DNA from: Candidatus Aerophobota bacterium
Lineage (GTDB): Bacteria > Aerophobota > Aerophobia > Aerophobales > JAGGVN01
Reading direction: 5' to 3'
Length of the DNA: 53,080 nucleotides
NCBI GenBank assembly: GCA_021158005.1
Contig: JAGGVN010000096.1
Location: forward strand, 1-53,080
Within the stretch, counting starts at the first letter, position 1; each line of letters starts with the position of its first letter. The translations under genes and the position numbers were made by a program. Shown here one piece after another: positions 27,876-37,730 of the stretch. Under the pieces are notes generated by a model. The model was given only the letters and a program-made list of their open reading frames with translations, was not told the DNA's origin and searched no databases.

Positions 27876-28612
27876 TTATTACTCTTTCTTTTTAGAATTT
27901 TCCAGGCTCTTTTTAACTCCTCAGGAGTATTTACCCCCAAGACTACCAGAGAATCTTTGGTCCGCATGGCTTCCACTCTCAACCCCTTTTGATGAAAGAG
28001 CTCAACAACATCGGTGAGATAATACTCTCTACTTGCATTATTACACTTTAACAGGGGAAGAACGGGAAGAAGTTCTCTTGTATTAAAGCAGTAAATACCA
28101 CTGTTTACCTCCTTAATTTTTAACTCTTCAGAGGTAGCATCCTTAATTTCTACAATTTTTTTTATCTGTCTATATCCATCTCGAACAATTCTCCCGTAAT
28201 GAGTGGGATTAGGAAGAAGAGCAGTTAAAACAGTTGCTGCTGATTCTCTTTTTCGCTGATATTGAACCAATTCTTTCAGAATGGAGGGGGTAACGAAAGG
28301 AGCGTCACCAGGAAGGACAATTAATTCCCCTCCAAAATCTTTCAGAAGAGGAATAGCTTGCTTAAGAGCATCTCCCGTACCTCGCCTTTCCTTCTGATAT
28401 ACATACTCAAAATTATTTCCCAGAACCGATTTTACCTTTTCTGCTTGATGACCTACAACCACAATAACTTTACTCACACCACTCTTAACACAAGCACCCA
28501 CTGGAAATTTCACCAGTTCCTGGTAATCTATTCGATGAAGTAACTTGGTTAAAGGTGATTTCATTCGTGTTCCTTCACCTGCTGCCAGGACTACCGCCCT
28601 TACATTTTTCAT
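27872..28612 (-). CDS. Sugar nucleotidyltransferase, GlmU N-terminal-like, no left-handed beta-helix domain
   Basis: VVLAAGEGTRMKSPLTKLLHRI, YVYQKERRGTGDALKQAIP, VLPGDAPFVTPSIL; only 246 aa. Confidence 0.88.
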   Translation of the reverse strand: MKNVRAVVLAAGEGTRMKSPLTKLLHRIDYQELVKFPVGACVKSGVSKVIVVVGHQAEKVKSVLGNNFEYVYQKERRGTGDALKQAIPLLKDFGGELIVLPGDAPFVTPSILKELVQYQRKRESAATVLTALLPNPTHYGRIVRDGYRQIKKIVEIKDATSEELKIKEVNSGIYCFNTRELLPVLPLLKCNNASREYYLTDVVELFHQKGLRVEAMRTKDSLVVLGVNTPEELKRAWKILKRKSNK

Positions 28613-28649
28613 TATCTTTTCTCCTTCTTAATTATTAACAGCGCTTTCT

Positions 28650-28667
28650 CTAAGAAAATTTTCTTAG
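28650..28667. repeat. 18-bp perfect palindrome (candidate operator or terminator)
   Basis: ctaagaaaattttcttag, between the candidate promoter and the start of the sugar nucleotidyltransferase gene. Confidence 0.5.
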
Positions 28668-28687
28668 CATTCTTAAAGATTTAATTT

Positions 28688-28715
28688 ACTATAACATTAA
28701 TTTAAGCTCTGTCAA
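28688..28715 (-). promoter_or_regulatory. Candidate sigma70 promoter for the sugar cluster (TTGACA-16-TATAGT)
   Basis: Minus strand TTGACA (28715-28710), 16-nt spacer, TATAGT (28693-28688). Confidence 0.6.
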
Positions 28716-28769
28716 CTTTCCCGCCCGTTCCCTCTTAACAAAAAATTCTATAATTCAGCGTCCTTAAAT

Positions 28770-30323
28770 TCAAATGACTTTTTTGAGTATCTGTCTAACT
28801 TTCCCAAATTCTTCTAACTTCAAAAAATAAGCTAATAAAGAAAATATTCCTATCCCTATTCCTAAACTTCCGGATAATTGGATAATTTGTAAGAATAAAG
28901 AAGAAATTTCTTCAAGCATAGAAGTGATCTTTATGAATAGATAAATTCCCCCAATCATTATAGAACTTGAAAGGCTAACTTTTAAAAGAGAAAGAAGAAT
29001 TTTTCCTCCTTCTATCTTTTTTAATCTCTTCCTCAATAGAAAAAGCAGGATAGCCATATTTATTATCATAGAAATAGAAGTTGCCAGAGCCAATCCTCCC
29101 TGTCTTAAAGGAGAAATCAGGAGAAAATTGAGAGTAACATTAACAACCATAGTAAGAAATGATATCTTAAGAGGTGTTACCATATCTTGAAGAGAGTAAA
29201 AAGCACGATTGAGAACCATCACTCCTCCCATAGCAAATAAACCTACTGAATAATAAAATAAAGCCTGATAGGTCGCCAAAGTATCTTCAAGAAGAAAAGC
29301 TCCGTGCTGGAAAATTAGAGAAATTAAGAGTTTTCCTATAATAATTAATCCCGCACTGGAAGGAATTAAAAGGAAGAAAACCATACGCAGACCCAGAGAG
29401 AGTGTTTCTCTAAATTCTTTTAGGTCCTCTCTGATATCCAGAGAAGAAAGGGAAGGAAAGATAGCTGTAGAGAAAGCAATGGCAAAGAGCCCTATAGGAA
29501 GCTGAATTAACCGCATAGCGTATTGAAGAGAAGAAATACCTCCCGGTGGAAGAGTGGAGGCAAAGACCCGATTAATAAGAATATTAATCTGTAGAGTCAT
29601 TCCTCCAAGAGCAGCTGGGCCCATCAATTTAAATATCTTTCTTACTCCTGCATCTTTAAAGGAAAGAACAAAATGGTAGCTATAACCCTTAGCTTTAAGA
29701 AAGGGGAGCTGGAAAAAAAGTTGAACTCCTCCACCAAGGACTACTCCTATAGCTAAGCTATAAATCCCGTATCGAGAGCTTAGTAAAACAGCAGAAAAGA
29801 TAATAGCTATATTAAAAAGGACAGGAGCGAAAGCAGGAGAAAAAAAATGCCTTTCACAGTTAAGTATAGCCATAGCTAAAGCAGCTATACTTATGAAAAG
29901 AAGGAAGGGAAACATTATCTGAGTAAGTTTAATTGCTAACTGCATTTGAGAGAAAGAGCCTTTGAAACCAAAGGCCAACCAGGGAACATAGAAAGGAGCA
30001 AAAAAGATCCCAACTGTTACTGTAACGATTAAGATAAGGAGTAAAATATTAAGGATATTACTGGCCAGAATTTCCGCTTCTTTTCTGCTCTTATTCCTTA
30101 ACCATTCGCTAAAGACAGGAATAAAAGCAATGCTTAACGCCCCCTCAGCTAAAAGAGAGCGAAAGAGATTAGGTAGGGTAAATCCTATCCAGAAAGCATC
30201 TGTAGCTGGAGAGTAACCGAATATATAAGCAATAACCTGAAGTCTTACCAGACCGAAGAGGCGGGAAAAAAAAGTTCCCACTCCTACTATTCCAGCAGCT
30301 TTAACTATTCTCTCTTTTTCCAA
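28770..30323 (-). CDS. murJ: Lipid II flippase MurJ/MviN
   Basis: VGTFFSRLFGLVRLQVIAYIFGYSPATDAFWIGFTLPNLFRSLLAEGALSIAFIPVFSEW; polytopic. Confidence 0.95.
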   Translation of the reverse strand: MEKERIVKAAGIVGVGTFFSRLFGLVRLQVIAYIFGYSPATDAFWIGFTLPNLFRSLLAEGALSIAFIPVFSEWLRNKSRKEAEILASNILNILLLILIVTVTVGIFFAPFYVPWLAFGFKGSFSQMQLAIKLTQIMFPFLLFISIAALAMAILNCERHFFSPAFAPVLFNIAIIFSAVLLSSRYGIYSLAIGVVLGGGVQLFFQLPFLKAKGYSYHFVLSFKDAGVRKIFKLMGPAALGGMTLQINILINRVFASTLPPGGISSLQYAMRLIQLPIGLFAIAFSTAIFPSLSSLDIREDLKEFRETLSLGLRMVFFLLIPSSAGLIIIGKLLISLIFQHGAFLLEDTLATYQALFYYSVGLFAMGGVMVLNRAFYSLQDMVTPLKISFLTMVVNVTLNFLLISPLRQGGLALATSISMIINMAILLFLLRKRLKKIEGGKILLSLLKVSLSSSIMIGGIYLFIKITSMLEEISSLFLQIIQLSGSLGIGIGIFSLLAYFLKLEEFGKVRQILKKVI

Positions 30324-30389
30324 TTCCAGCTTCTTAAATTGTAGGAATCTATAATTCCAGAACTATAAAAGGAAAACTTCCCAGGTAAT

Positions 30390-30417
30390 TTGCGAATTTT
30401 TAAGAATATGGTATAAT
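30390..30417 (+). promoter_or_regulatory. Candidate rpsT promoter (TTGCGA-16-TATAAT, extended -10 TGGTATAAT)
   Basis: ttgcga 30390-30395, 16-nt spacer, tataat 30412-30417, 29 nt before rpsT ATG. Confidence 0.65.
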
Positions 30418-30445
30418 ATTTCCAAAAAATAAAAAGGAGATATTT

Positions 30446-30706
30446 ATGCCTCTTACAAAATCTGCAAAAAAAAGAGTGAGGCAGGACAAAAAAAGAAGAG
30501 AATATAACAGAAGCTGGAAAACAAGAATGAAAAATAAGATTAAAAAGATCAATAGTTTAATCCAGCAAGGGAAAATTATAGAAGCAAAGGAATTCTTTCC
30601 TTCTCTTATGAGTTTTATCGATAAAGTAGCATCCAAAGGAGTTATTCATAAGAATAAAGCAGCCCGAAAAAAATCAAAAATAGCTAAAAAATTAAATAAA
30701 GAGTAA
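30446..30706 (+). CDS. rpsT: 30S ribosomal protein S20
   Basis: MPLTKSAKKRVRQDKKRREYNRSWKTRMKNKIKKI...KGVIHKNKAARKKSKIAKKLN. Confidence 0.96.
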   Translation: MPLTKSAKKRVRQDKKRREYNRSWKTRMKNKIKKINSLIQQGKIIEAKEFFPSLMSFIDKVASKGVIHKNKAARKKSKIAKKLNKE

Positions 30707-30707
30707 T

Positions 30708-31442
30708 TTAACCTTCTTTAATTACTCCCAGAGGATAATAAGGAATCATTTTTTCTTCTAACCATTTTAGTGCCTCGACGGGAGAAAGTTTTAAGTTAGT
30801 AGGACAGGGGGAGAGGACTTCTACCAGAGAGAATTTCTTCTCTTCTATTTGGGTAACAAAAGATTTTTTAATAGCCTTTTTTGCTTTTCTTACATTAGCA
30901 GGATTATTTACCGCTACCCTTTCTAAATAATAAACTCCCTCTAAGGAAGAGAGTAATTCCGGTATTCTTAGCGGGTAACCACTCTCCTTTACTTCTCGTC
31001 CAAAAGGAGTAGTTGTAGTCTTTTGGCCTATTAAAGTGGTAGGTGCCATCTGCCCGCCAGTCATTCCATAATTAGCATTATTAACGAAGATTATATTAAA
31101 GGATTCTCCTCGAGAAGCCGCATGAATAGTCTCTGCTATTCCAATAGAAGCAAGGTCTCCGTCTCCTTGATAAGTAAAGACTACTCTATCTGGATAAACT
31201 CTCTTTATTCCTGTAGCTACAGCCGGGGCCCGGCCGTGAGCTACTTCCACCATATCAAAATCAAAATAATCATAGGCTACTACCGCGCATCCTACCGGGG
31301 ATATACCTATCACTTTCTCTCTAATACCTAACTCATCTATTACCTCACCTATTAAACGGTGGATTATTCCATGACCGCACCCCGGGCAATAATGCATAGG
31401 AACATTTTTCAGAGAGAGCGGTCTTTTATACCTTATCTTCAT
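30708..31442 (-). CDS. 2-oxoacid:ferredoxin oxidoreductase TPP-binding (beta) subunit, VOR/KOR type
   Basis: [50 protein letters not shown]. Confidence 0.92.
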   Translation of the reverse strand: MKIRYKRPLSLKNVPMHYCPGCGHGIIHRLIGEVIDELGIREKVIGISPVGCAVVAYDYFDFDMVEVAHGRAPAVATGIKRVYPDRVVFTYQGDGDLASIGIAETIHAASRGESFNIIFVNNANYGMTGGQMAPTTLIGQKTTTTPFGREVKESGYPLRIPELLSSLEGVYYLERVAVNNPANVRKAKKAIKKSFVTQIEEKKFSLVEVLSPCPTNLKLSPVEALKWLEEKMIPYYPLGVIKEG

Positions 31443-31460
31443 ATTTACCTTCTCTCCTTA

Positions 31461-32252
31461 TCAGGGGTTATCCGATGGGGAATCTTTCTTGGTATCTTCT
31501 TTATGAGCCGAAGATACTCTCTGGGTAAAGGTATTCAAGAAGTCAATAGGAACAGGGAAAACAATAGTAGAACTGTGCTCAGTAGATATCTCGGAGAGAG
31601 TCTGAAGATATCTTAATTGAATAGCCTGAGGATATTTACTGAGAATTTCTGCGGCTTGAGACAACTTCTCAGATGCCTGATATTCTCCTGTTGCATTAAT
31701 GACCTTAGCTCTTCTTTCTCTTTCCACTTCAGCTTGCCTGGCCATAGCCCGTTTCATAGTGTCGGGAATTTCAATCTCTTTTATCTCCACCACGCTCACC
31801 TTAATTCCCCAGGGGTCAGTCTGCTCGTCTATTATTGCCTGGAGTCTATCGTTTATTTTTTCTCTTTGTGAAAGAAGCTCATCTAATTCTATTTCTCCAA
31901 CTACTCCCCTTAGAGTAGTTTGAGCTATCTGGAGAGTAGCGAAACGGAAGTTCTCAACTGCTACCACCGCTTTACAGGGATCTATAATTCTAAAATAGAT
32001 TACCGCGTTTACTTTGACGGGAACATTATCCTTAGTCATTACCTCCTGAGGCTGAACATCAAAGTTTATGGTTCTTAAGCTCATTTTTATCATTTTATCC
32101 ACAATAGGAATAATTAAGAAAATCCCGGGACCCTTTGCTCCTACCAATCTTCCTAATCTAAAGATTACTCCCCTCTCATACTCATTGACTATTCTAATAG
32201 AAGCCATTAAAATAATGAGCAATACTATTATTAGAAATATTATTAACCCCAT
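31461..32252 (-). CDS. Slipin/stomatin-like SPFH protein
   Basis: N-terminal [72 protein letters not shown]. Confidence 0.93.
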   Translation of the reverse strand: MGLIIFLIIVLLIILMASIRIVNEYERGVIFRLGRLVGAKGPGIFLIIPIVDKMIKMSLRTINFDVQPQEVMTKDNVPVKVNAVIYFRIIDPCKAVVAVENFRFATLQIAQTTLRGVVGEIELDELLSQREKINDRLQAIIDEQTDPWGIKVSVVEIKEIEIPDTMKRAMARQAEVERERRAKVINATGEYQASEKLSQAAEILSKYPQAIQLRYLQTLSEISTEHSSTIVFPVPIDFLNTFTQRVSSAHKEDTKKDSPSDNP

Positions 32253-32255
32253 CTT

Positions 32256-33551
32256 TTACACCTCCTTTTTCTTTACTATCAATCTCATTCCTTCTAATCC
32301 TCTTACCTCTACTTTCTCTCCTTTTTTAATTATCTCTTCAGGAAATTCAGCCCTTGCATTCCACATCTCTCCCCATATCCAGATTTTTCCATAAGGATTA
32401 AGATTAGTCTTAGCTACTCCTTCTCTTCCTATCATTCCCTCTGGCCCTGTAACCGGTCTTTTTACACGTGCTTTGACTACATAGGTAATAACAAATACAA
32501 AAAAACCGGAAATAAGAGCAGCAGCAAGAATAATATATTTTAAAGATATAGAGATATAAAGGGCAGAGGGATCAATCAGCATAAGAGAACCTAAGATTAG
32601 AGCAATTACCCCTCCAATAGTTAAAGCTCCATAAGAGGTAACTTTAATCTCTAAAAGAAATAAAATAACAGCTAAGATGATGAGAAATATCCCTGCTAAG
32701 GTAAAAGGAACAACCTGGAGGGAAAAGAGAGAGAGAATTAAGCAGGTTGTTCCGACAACTCCAGGAAGTATTGCTCCCGGATGAAGAAACTCCATAATAA
32801 TCCCGAGTATTCCTATCATCATCAGAATATATGCTATATTGGGGTCGGCTAAGGTTTGAAGAAACTTTTCCTGAAAGGAGGAAGGAATAAAACAAATTTC
32901 TGCTTTCTTTGTCTTAAGCACAACTATTCTTTTAGGAAATTCTATCTTCTTCCCGTCTATTTTCTGGAGAAGTTCGGACAAATCCTCAGCAATAAGGTCT
33001 ATTACTCCCAATTTTAAAGCTTCTGTTTCTGTTATAGAAACACTCTTTCTAACAGCTTCTTCTGCCCACTGAGCATTCTTTCCTCGCTTCTGAGCGATAG
33101 ATTTAATATAAGCAGAAGCATCATTGAGAACCTTTTCTTTTGTTTCTTCATCCATTTGCATTCCCATAGCTACCGGATGAGCTGCCCCAATATTAGTCCC
33201 CGGAGCCATTGCCGCTATGTGAGCCGCTAAAGTAATAAAGACCCCGGCTGAGGCTGCCCTTGCCCCTTTAGGAGATACATAAACTACTACAGGAATTGTA
33301 CTATTAAGCATTGCTTTGGTCATCTGACGCATAGAAGTATCCAATCCTCCGGGAGTATCCAGTTCAATGACTAAACACTCACTCTTTTCCTTAATAGCAA
33401 TATTGAGTGCTTTTTCCAGACGATTAGCTGTAACCGGACTTATAGGCCCATTAATAGTTAAAACCTGCACATTCTCTGATTTAGCTGGTAAACAGAAGAT
33501 AAAAGAAACTAAAATAATTAGCAAAATTATAATTTCTATCTCTTTTTTCAT
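32256..33551 (-). CDS. NfeD family protein, long form with ClpP-like serine protease domain
   Basis: LVIELDTPGGLDTSMRQMTKAMLNSTIPVVVYVSPKGARAASAGVFITLAAHIAAMAPGTNIGAAHPV; multi-TM and C-terminal OB-like domain; adjacent to slipin. Confidence 0.93.
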   Translation of the reverse strand: MKKEIEIIILLIILVSFIFCLPAKSENVQVLTINGPISPVTANRLEKALNIAIKEKSECLVIELDTPGGLDTSMRQMTKAMLNSTIPVVVYVSPKGARAASAGVFITLAAHIAAMAPGTNIGAAHPVAMGMQMDEETKEKVLNDASAYIKSIAQKRGKNAQWAEEAVRKSVSITETEALKLGVIDLIAEDLSELLQKIDGKKIEFPKRIVVLKTKKAEICFIPSSFQEKFLQTLADPNIAYILMMIGILGIIMEFLHPGAILPGVVGTTCLILSLFSLQVVPFTLAGIFLIILAVILFLLEIKVTSYGALTIGGVIALILGSLMLIDPSALYISISLKYIILAAALISGFFVFVITYVVKARVKRPVTGPEGMIGREGVAKTNLNPYGKIWIWGEMWNARAEFPEEIIKKGEKVEVRGLEGMRLIVKKKEV

Positions 33552-33552
33552 C

Positions 33553-34767
33553 TTAACTTATATCCTTTTCCAGCAAATTCTTCACCTTATCCCATATCTT
33601 TACCGCTATTTCTCTTTTACTTCTTTTAGCAAGATACTCTATCTTACCATTTTTATCAATTAAGGTAACTATGTTAGTCTCTTCCTCAAAACCTGCCCCT
33701 TCAAGGGTGATATCGTTAGCTACTATCAAATCAAGATTCTTCTCTTTCAATTTCTTTTTGGCTTCCTCTTCTATATTTTCTACTTCTGCACAAAACCCTA
33801 TTAGAATTTTATCCTTTTTTCTTTCTCCTAATTCTTTTAGTATATCCGGATTTTGGACTAACTTTATAGTAAGCTCTTTTTGAGAATCTTTCTTTATTTT
33901 TCCTTCCCTTCTTTTCTCTGGTCTGTAATCCGCGACAGCCGCTACCATAAATACTCCATCTACCTTAGAAAAGTTATCCATTACTTTCTTTTCCATGTCT
34001 TTTGCCGACTCTACTAAGTAAAACTCTGCCTTTGCCGGAGGAGTAAGAAAAGTAGGCCCACTAATGAGGATAATCTTTGCTCCTCGAGAAATTCCTTCTT
34101 CAGCCAGTGCATAACCCATTTTACCACTGGAATAATTGCTAAAGAACCGCACTTCATCTAAGGGTTCTCTTGTGGGACCGGCAGTAATCAGGAAACTCTT
34201 TCCCTGAAAGTCATTAAGAGAATTCATTACTTTTTCAAGATATTTTACAATACGAGGAGGATCTACCATTCTCCCTATTTCTGCCTCCCCGGAAGCTAAA
34301 ACTCCCTTCTCAGGACCAATAAATTTAAAACCAAAAGTCTTTAGCTTATTCATATTAGTCTGAAAAATAGGATTTCTGAACATTCTATAATTCATTGCTG
34401 GAGCAATAACTACCGGTGCCCTCGTAGCCAAGACCGTGGTAGTAAGAATATCATCGGCAATTCCGTTAGCTATTTTCCCTATTATATTCGCTGTAGCGGG
34501 GGCAATTAAAAGAAGGTCGGCCAATTTAGCCAGAGAGAGGTGAGGTATTTCTTTCTTTTCTTCTTTAAACATCTTCCGGGTAACTCTCTGGGAAGAGAGA
34601 GTCTGAAAAGTAAGTGGATGAACAAAATAAGTAGCTGCTCTGGTCATTACAGGGTAAATTATGGCTTCTTTTTTTCGAAGCAGTCTTATAATCTCCACTG
34701 CCTTATAGGCAGCAATACTTCCCGTTATTCCCACTACAATATTCTTATTTTTCAGCACAGAATTCAT
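33553..34767 (-). CDS. coaBC: Bifunctional phosphopantothenoylcysteine decarboxylase/phosphopantothenate-cysteine ligase
   Basis: IVVGITGSIAAYKAVEIIRLL, APATANIIGKIANGIADD, APAMNYRMF, FLITAGPTREPLDEVRFFSNYSSGKMGYALAEE. Confidence 0.95.
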   Translation of the reverse strand: MNSVLKNKNIVVGITGSIAAYKAVEIIRLLRKKEAIIYPVMTRAATYFVHPLTFQTLSSQRVTRKMFKEEKKEIPHLSLAKLADLLLIAPATANIIGKIANGIADDILTTTVLATRAPVVIAPAMNYRMFRNPIFQTNMNKLKTFGFKFIGPEKGVLASGEAEIGRMVDPPRIVKYLEKVMNSLNDFQGKSFLITAGPTREPLDEVRFFSNYSSGKMGYALAEEGISRGAKIILISGPTFLTPPAKAEFYLVESAKDMEKKVMDNFSKVDGVFMVAAVADYRPEKRREGKIKKDSQKELTIKLVQNPDILKELGERKKDKILIGFCAEVENIEEEAKKKLKEKNLDLIVANDITLEGAGFEEETNIVTLIDKNGKIEYLAKRSKREIAVKIWDKVKNLLEKDIS

Positions 34768-35386
34768 TTATAAAAAGATTATTTCTCCTTTCTTCACCTA
34801 TAGTAGTTTCTGGACCATGTCCGGGGTAGACCTTTATCTCATCAGGAAGAGTTAACAGTTTCTTCCGAATAGAAAGTTCTAACTCCTCCCTGTTCCCCAT
34901 TGGTAGGTCTACTCTCCCTACTGAACCGGCAAAAAGAGTATCTCCCGTAAAGACTTCCTTTCCATTATAAAGACAGATACTACCCGGTGTATGACCAGGA
35001 GTATGTAAAACTCGCAAGAGTATCTCCTCTACCTCTATCTTATCTCCATCTTCAAGAGTCCTGGTAGGAGGAAGAAATTTTTTCCCCTTATTACTCATCA
35101 TTATTGAGAGATTTAAAAAGGGATTTCTTAACGAATTATTTTCCAAGAAATGAATAAGAAGAGAAGCTCCTGTTTCTTCTCTAATTATATCATTTCCCCC
35201 CGTATGATCTATATGAGCATGAGTATTGATAACATAGATTACCTTTAATCTCTCTTCATTAATCACTTTTAGAATTTTTTCTGCTTCATCACCGGGATCA
35301 ATAATTATTGCCTTTCTATTTTTTTTACTAATTAATATATAACAGTTAACTAACAATTCTCCTACTATCAGTTTTTTTATAATCAT
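34745..35386 (-). CDS. MBL-fold metallo-hydrolase (glyoxalase II-like)
   Basis: VINTHAHIDHTGGNDII, LHTPGHTPGSICLY, FTGDTLFAGSVGRVDLPMG, YPGHGPETTIGEERRNN. Confidence 0.93.
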   Translation of the reverse strand: MIIKKLIVGELLVNCYILISKKNRKAIIIDPGDEAEKILKVINEERLKVIYVINTHAHIDHTGGNDIIREETGASLLIHFLENNSLRNPFLNLSIMMSNKGKKFLPPTRTLEDGDKIEVEEILLRVLHTPGHTPGSICLYNGKEVFTGDTLFAGSVGRVDLPMGNREELELSIRKKLLTLPDEIKVYPGHGPETTIGEERRNNLFINEFCAEK

Positions 35387-35472
35387 CTTTTCAAGCCAAC
35401 AATTTTTCTTACCTACCTGAATATCTCTCAGGTTTCTTATCTTAATTTTTTAGGTGAAGTATCTATTTTAGA

Positions 35473-35985
35473 TCAATATTTAATGAGAGAAAAAACATTA
35501 TACTCTTTGATTTTCTCCCTTCCTTTTAAAGGGGTTAACTCAATTAAGAAAAAAACTCCTTTTATTTCTCCTCCTAATTTTTCTACAAGGTCACAAATTG
35601 CTCTGGCTGTTCCTCCGGTAGCTAAAAGGTCGTCAAAGACCAGAACCTTATCTCCTCTCTTAATAGCATCTTTGTGGATTTCCACCACATCTTCTCCATA
35701 TTCCAGTTCATATTTTACCTTCTCTGTTTCATAAGGAAGTTTACCGGGTTTACGCACAGGAATAAATCCTACTCCCAGTTTATAAGCAAGAGCTGCTCCC
35801 AAAATGAATCCTCGAGCTTCCACACTTACTATTAACTTAATCCCTTCCGGAGATTGTTCTGCCAGGAGATTTATAGCTTTCTTGAAAGAAGCAGCATCCT
35901 GAAGAAGAGGAGTAATATCCCTGAAGAGAATACCTTTTTTTGGAAAATCTGCAATATTTCTAATTTTTCCTGATAGTTCCTCCAT
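35473..35985 (-). CDS. apt: Adenine phosphoribosyltransferase
   Basis: IADFPKKGILFRDITPLLQD, SVEARGFILGAALAYKLGVGFIPVRKPGKLPYET, VLVFDDLLATGGTARA. Confidence 0.96.
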   Translation of the reverse strand: MEELSGKIRNIADFPKKGILFRDITPLLQDAASFKKAINLLAEQSPEGIKLIVSVEARGFILGAALAYKLGVGFIPVRKPGKLPYETEKVKYELEYGEDVVEIHKDAIKRGDKVLVFDDLLATGGTARAICDLVEKLGGEIKGVFFLIELTPLKGREKIKEYNVFSLIKY

Positions 35986-36023
35986 TTACCTCTCCTATAA
36001 TTTTTTAGTTTGCAATTTTTTAC

Positions 36024-37700
36024 CTAATTCCTCTCTCGATAGTCTTTAATATTCAACTGATAGAGTTTTCTTCCTCCCTGATAATTTATCTGCGGAGAAA
36101 AAATTATATCCACTCTGTTTGGGGCTTTTATCTCATCGCTCTTTAAATTAAATCCTATACCTTCAAATCTTTTCCCTCCCGGGGAACAGAGAGAAATTTT
36201 CATATAGCCCTTTCTTACCTTCCGAAAAGAAGAAATAGACAAATCAGTAGTTAGAAAAAGAGGAAGAGGATTCTCTACACCATAGGGAGAGAGAAGCTCC
36301 AATTCCTCAAAAATTTTTTCTTCCAGCTCCTCTAAATTAATTCTGGTGTCTATTAATAGTGAGGGAATGAAATCTGAAGGAGAGAGAGACTTATAAGCTA
36401 TATAATTGAGTCTTTCTCTTAATTTTTCTATATTTTCTAAAGAGACTTCCATCCCTGCAGCCATTTTATGCCCCCCAAAACTAATAAGTAAATCTTCACA
36501 TTCCTTAAGAGCATCAAATACAGAAAAAGAAGGAATACTCCTTGCTGAACCTCTGGCATTCTTCCCGTCAAGAGAAAAAATAAATGTAGGACGGAAATAT
36601 TTTTCCTTTATGTAAGAAGCAACCAGACCAATCACTCCTGGATGCCACCCTTTTTTATAAAGGAGAATTATAGGGTCCTTTTCTTTCGGTAAAATCTCTT
36701 CTGCTTCCCGGCAAATCTCCTCCTGTAATCTCTGCCGAGAGATATTCTCTTTATTTAACTCCTGTGCTAACTTGTGAGCTTCCCCAAAAGAAGTAGATAA
36801 AAGAAGTCTAACCCCTTTCACTGCCAAAGAAAGACGTCCGCAAGCATTAATTCTGGGAGCAAGGATAAATCCTATTTCTCTCTCTCCAATCTTCTTTCCC
36901 GAAAGACTGCTTACATTAATGAGAGCCTTAAGACCCACATTATTAGTTTTTCTTAAACACTCTAATCCTAATTTTACTAATGTTCTGTTTTCGTCTTTTA
37001 AAGGAACAATATCAGCAATAGTGCCTATTGCTACTAAATCTAAATATTTTGTTACCTCTATCTTTTTATAAGAGAATCTTTCTGAGAGACCCTGAATTAA
37101 CTTAAAAGCTACTCCTACCCCGGCCAATTTTTTGAAAGGATAGGGACAATCTGATTGTTCCGGATCAAGAATTATACAAGAGGGAAGAGGGTCTTCTGGA
37201 AAGTGATGGTCAGTAATGATTATTTCTAATCCTTTACTTTTTGCATATTCCACTTCTTTAAAAGAGGAAATACCGCAATCACAGGTAATAATAAGACTAA
37301 TTTTTTTCTGAAGTGCTTTGTCTATAGCTTCTTTATTTAATCCATATCCTTCGCTCTCTCTTTTGGGGATATAAAAATAAACATTAGCTTTTATTTCCCG
37401 CAAAAAAAGAAGTAAGAGAGAAGTAGCTGTAATTCCGTCTACATCATAATCCCCATAAATTAATATTTTCTTCTGTTTATGAATAGTCCTTAAAATGACT
37501 TGTATTGCCTCTTCCATTCCCTTCATCAAAAAGGGATTATAGAGGTCTTCCCGGCAAGGATATAAAAATTTTCTAATCTCTTTCCTTACTCCTCGATTAT
37601 GTAAAAGCTGGACCATCAAAGGAGATATACTCCATTTTTGAGAAAGAGAATGAATTTCTTCTTTTCCCAGACTCTTTTGCACAATCCACTTCTTTTCCAT
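36024..37700 (-). CDS. recJ: Single-stranded-DNA-specific exonuclease RecJ
   Basis: ILIYGDYDVDGITATSLLLLFL, IIITDHHFPE, GFILAPRINACGRL, SFGGHKMAAGMEV. Confidence 0.95.
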   Translation of the reverse strand: MEKKWIVQKSLGKEEIHSLSQKWSISPLMVQLLHNRGVRKEIRKFLYPCREDLYNPFLMKGMEEAIQVILRTIHKQKKILIYGDYDVDGITATSLLLLFLREIKANVYFYIPKRESEGYGLNKEAIDKALQKKISLIITCDCGISSFKEVEYAKSKGLEIIITDHHFPEDPLPSCIILDPEQSDCPYPFKKLAGVGVAFKLIQGLSERFSYKKIEVTKYLDLVAIGTIADIVPLKDENRTLVKLGLECLRKTNNVGLKALINVSSLSGKKIGEREIGFILAPRINACGRLSLAVKGVRLLLSTSFGEAHKLAQELNKENISRQRLQEEICREAEEILPKEKDPIILLYKKGWHPGVIGLVASYIKEKYFRPTFIFSLDGKNARGSARSIPSFSVFDALKECEDLLISFGGHKMAAGMEVSLENIEKLRERLNYIAYKSLSPSDFIPSLLIDTRINLEELEEKIFEELELLSPYGVENPLPLFLTTDLSISSFRKVRKGYMKISLCSPGGKRFEGIGFNLKSDEIKAPNRVDIIFSPQINYQGGRKLYQLNIKDYRERN

Positions 37701-37730
37701 TTCTCTATTATAAATTATTTTAAAATAAGG

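Noticed and set aside
31122-32394. Several plus-strand ORFs antisense to the OFOR subunit, slipin and nfeD
   Set aside because: Shadow ORFs opposite well-recognised proteins.
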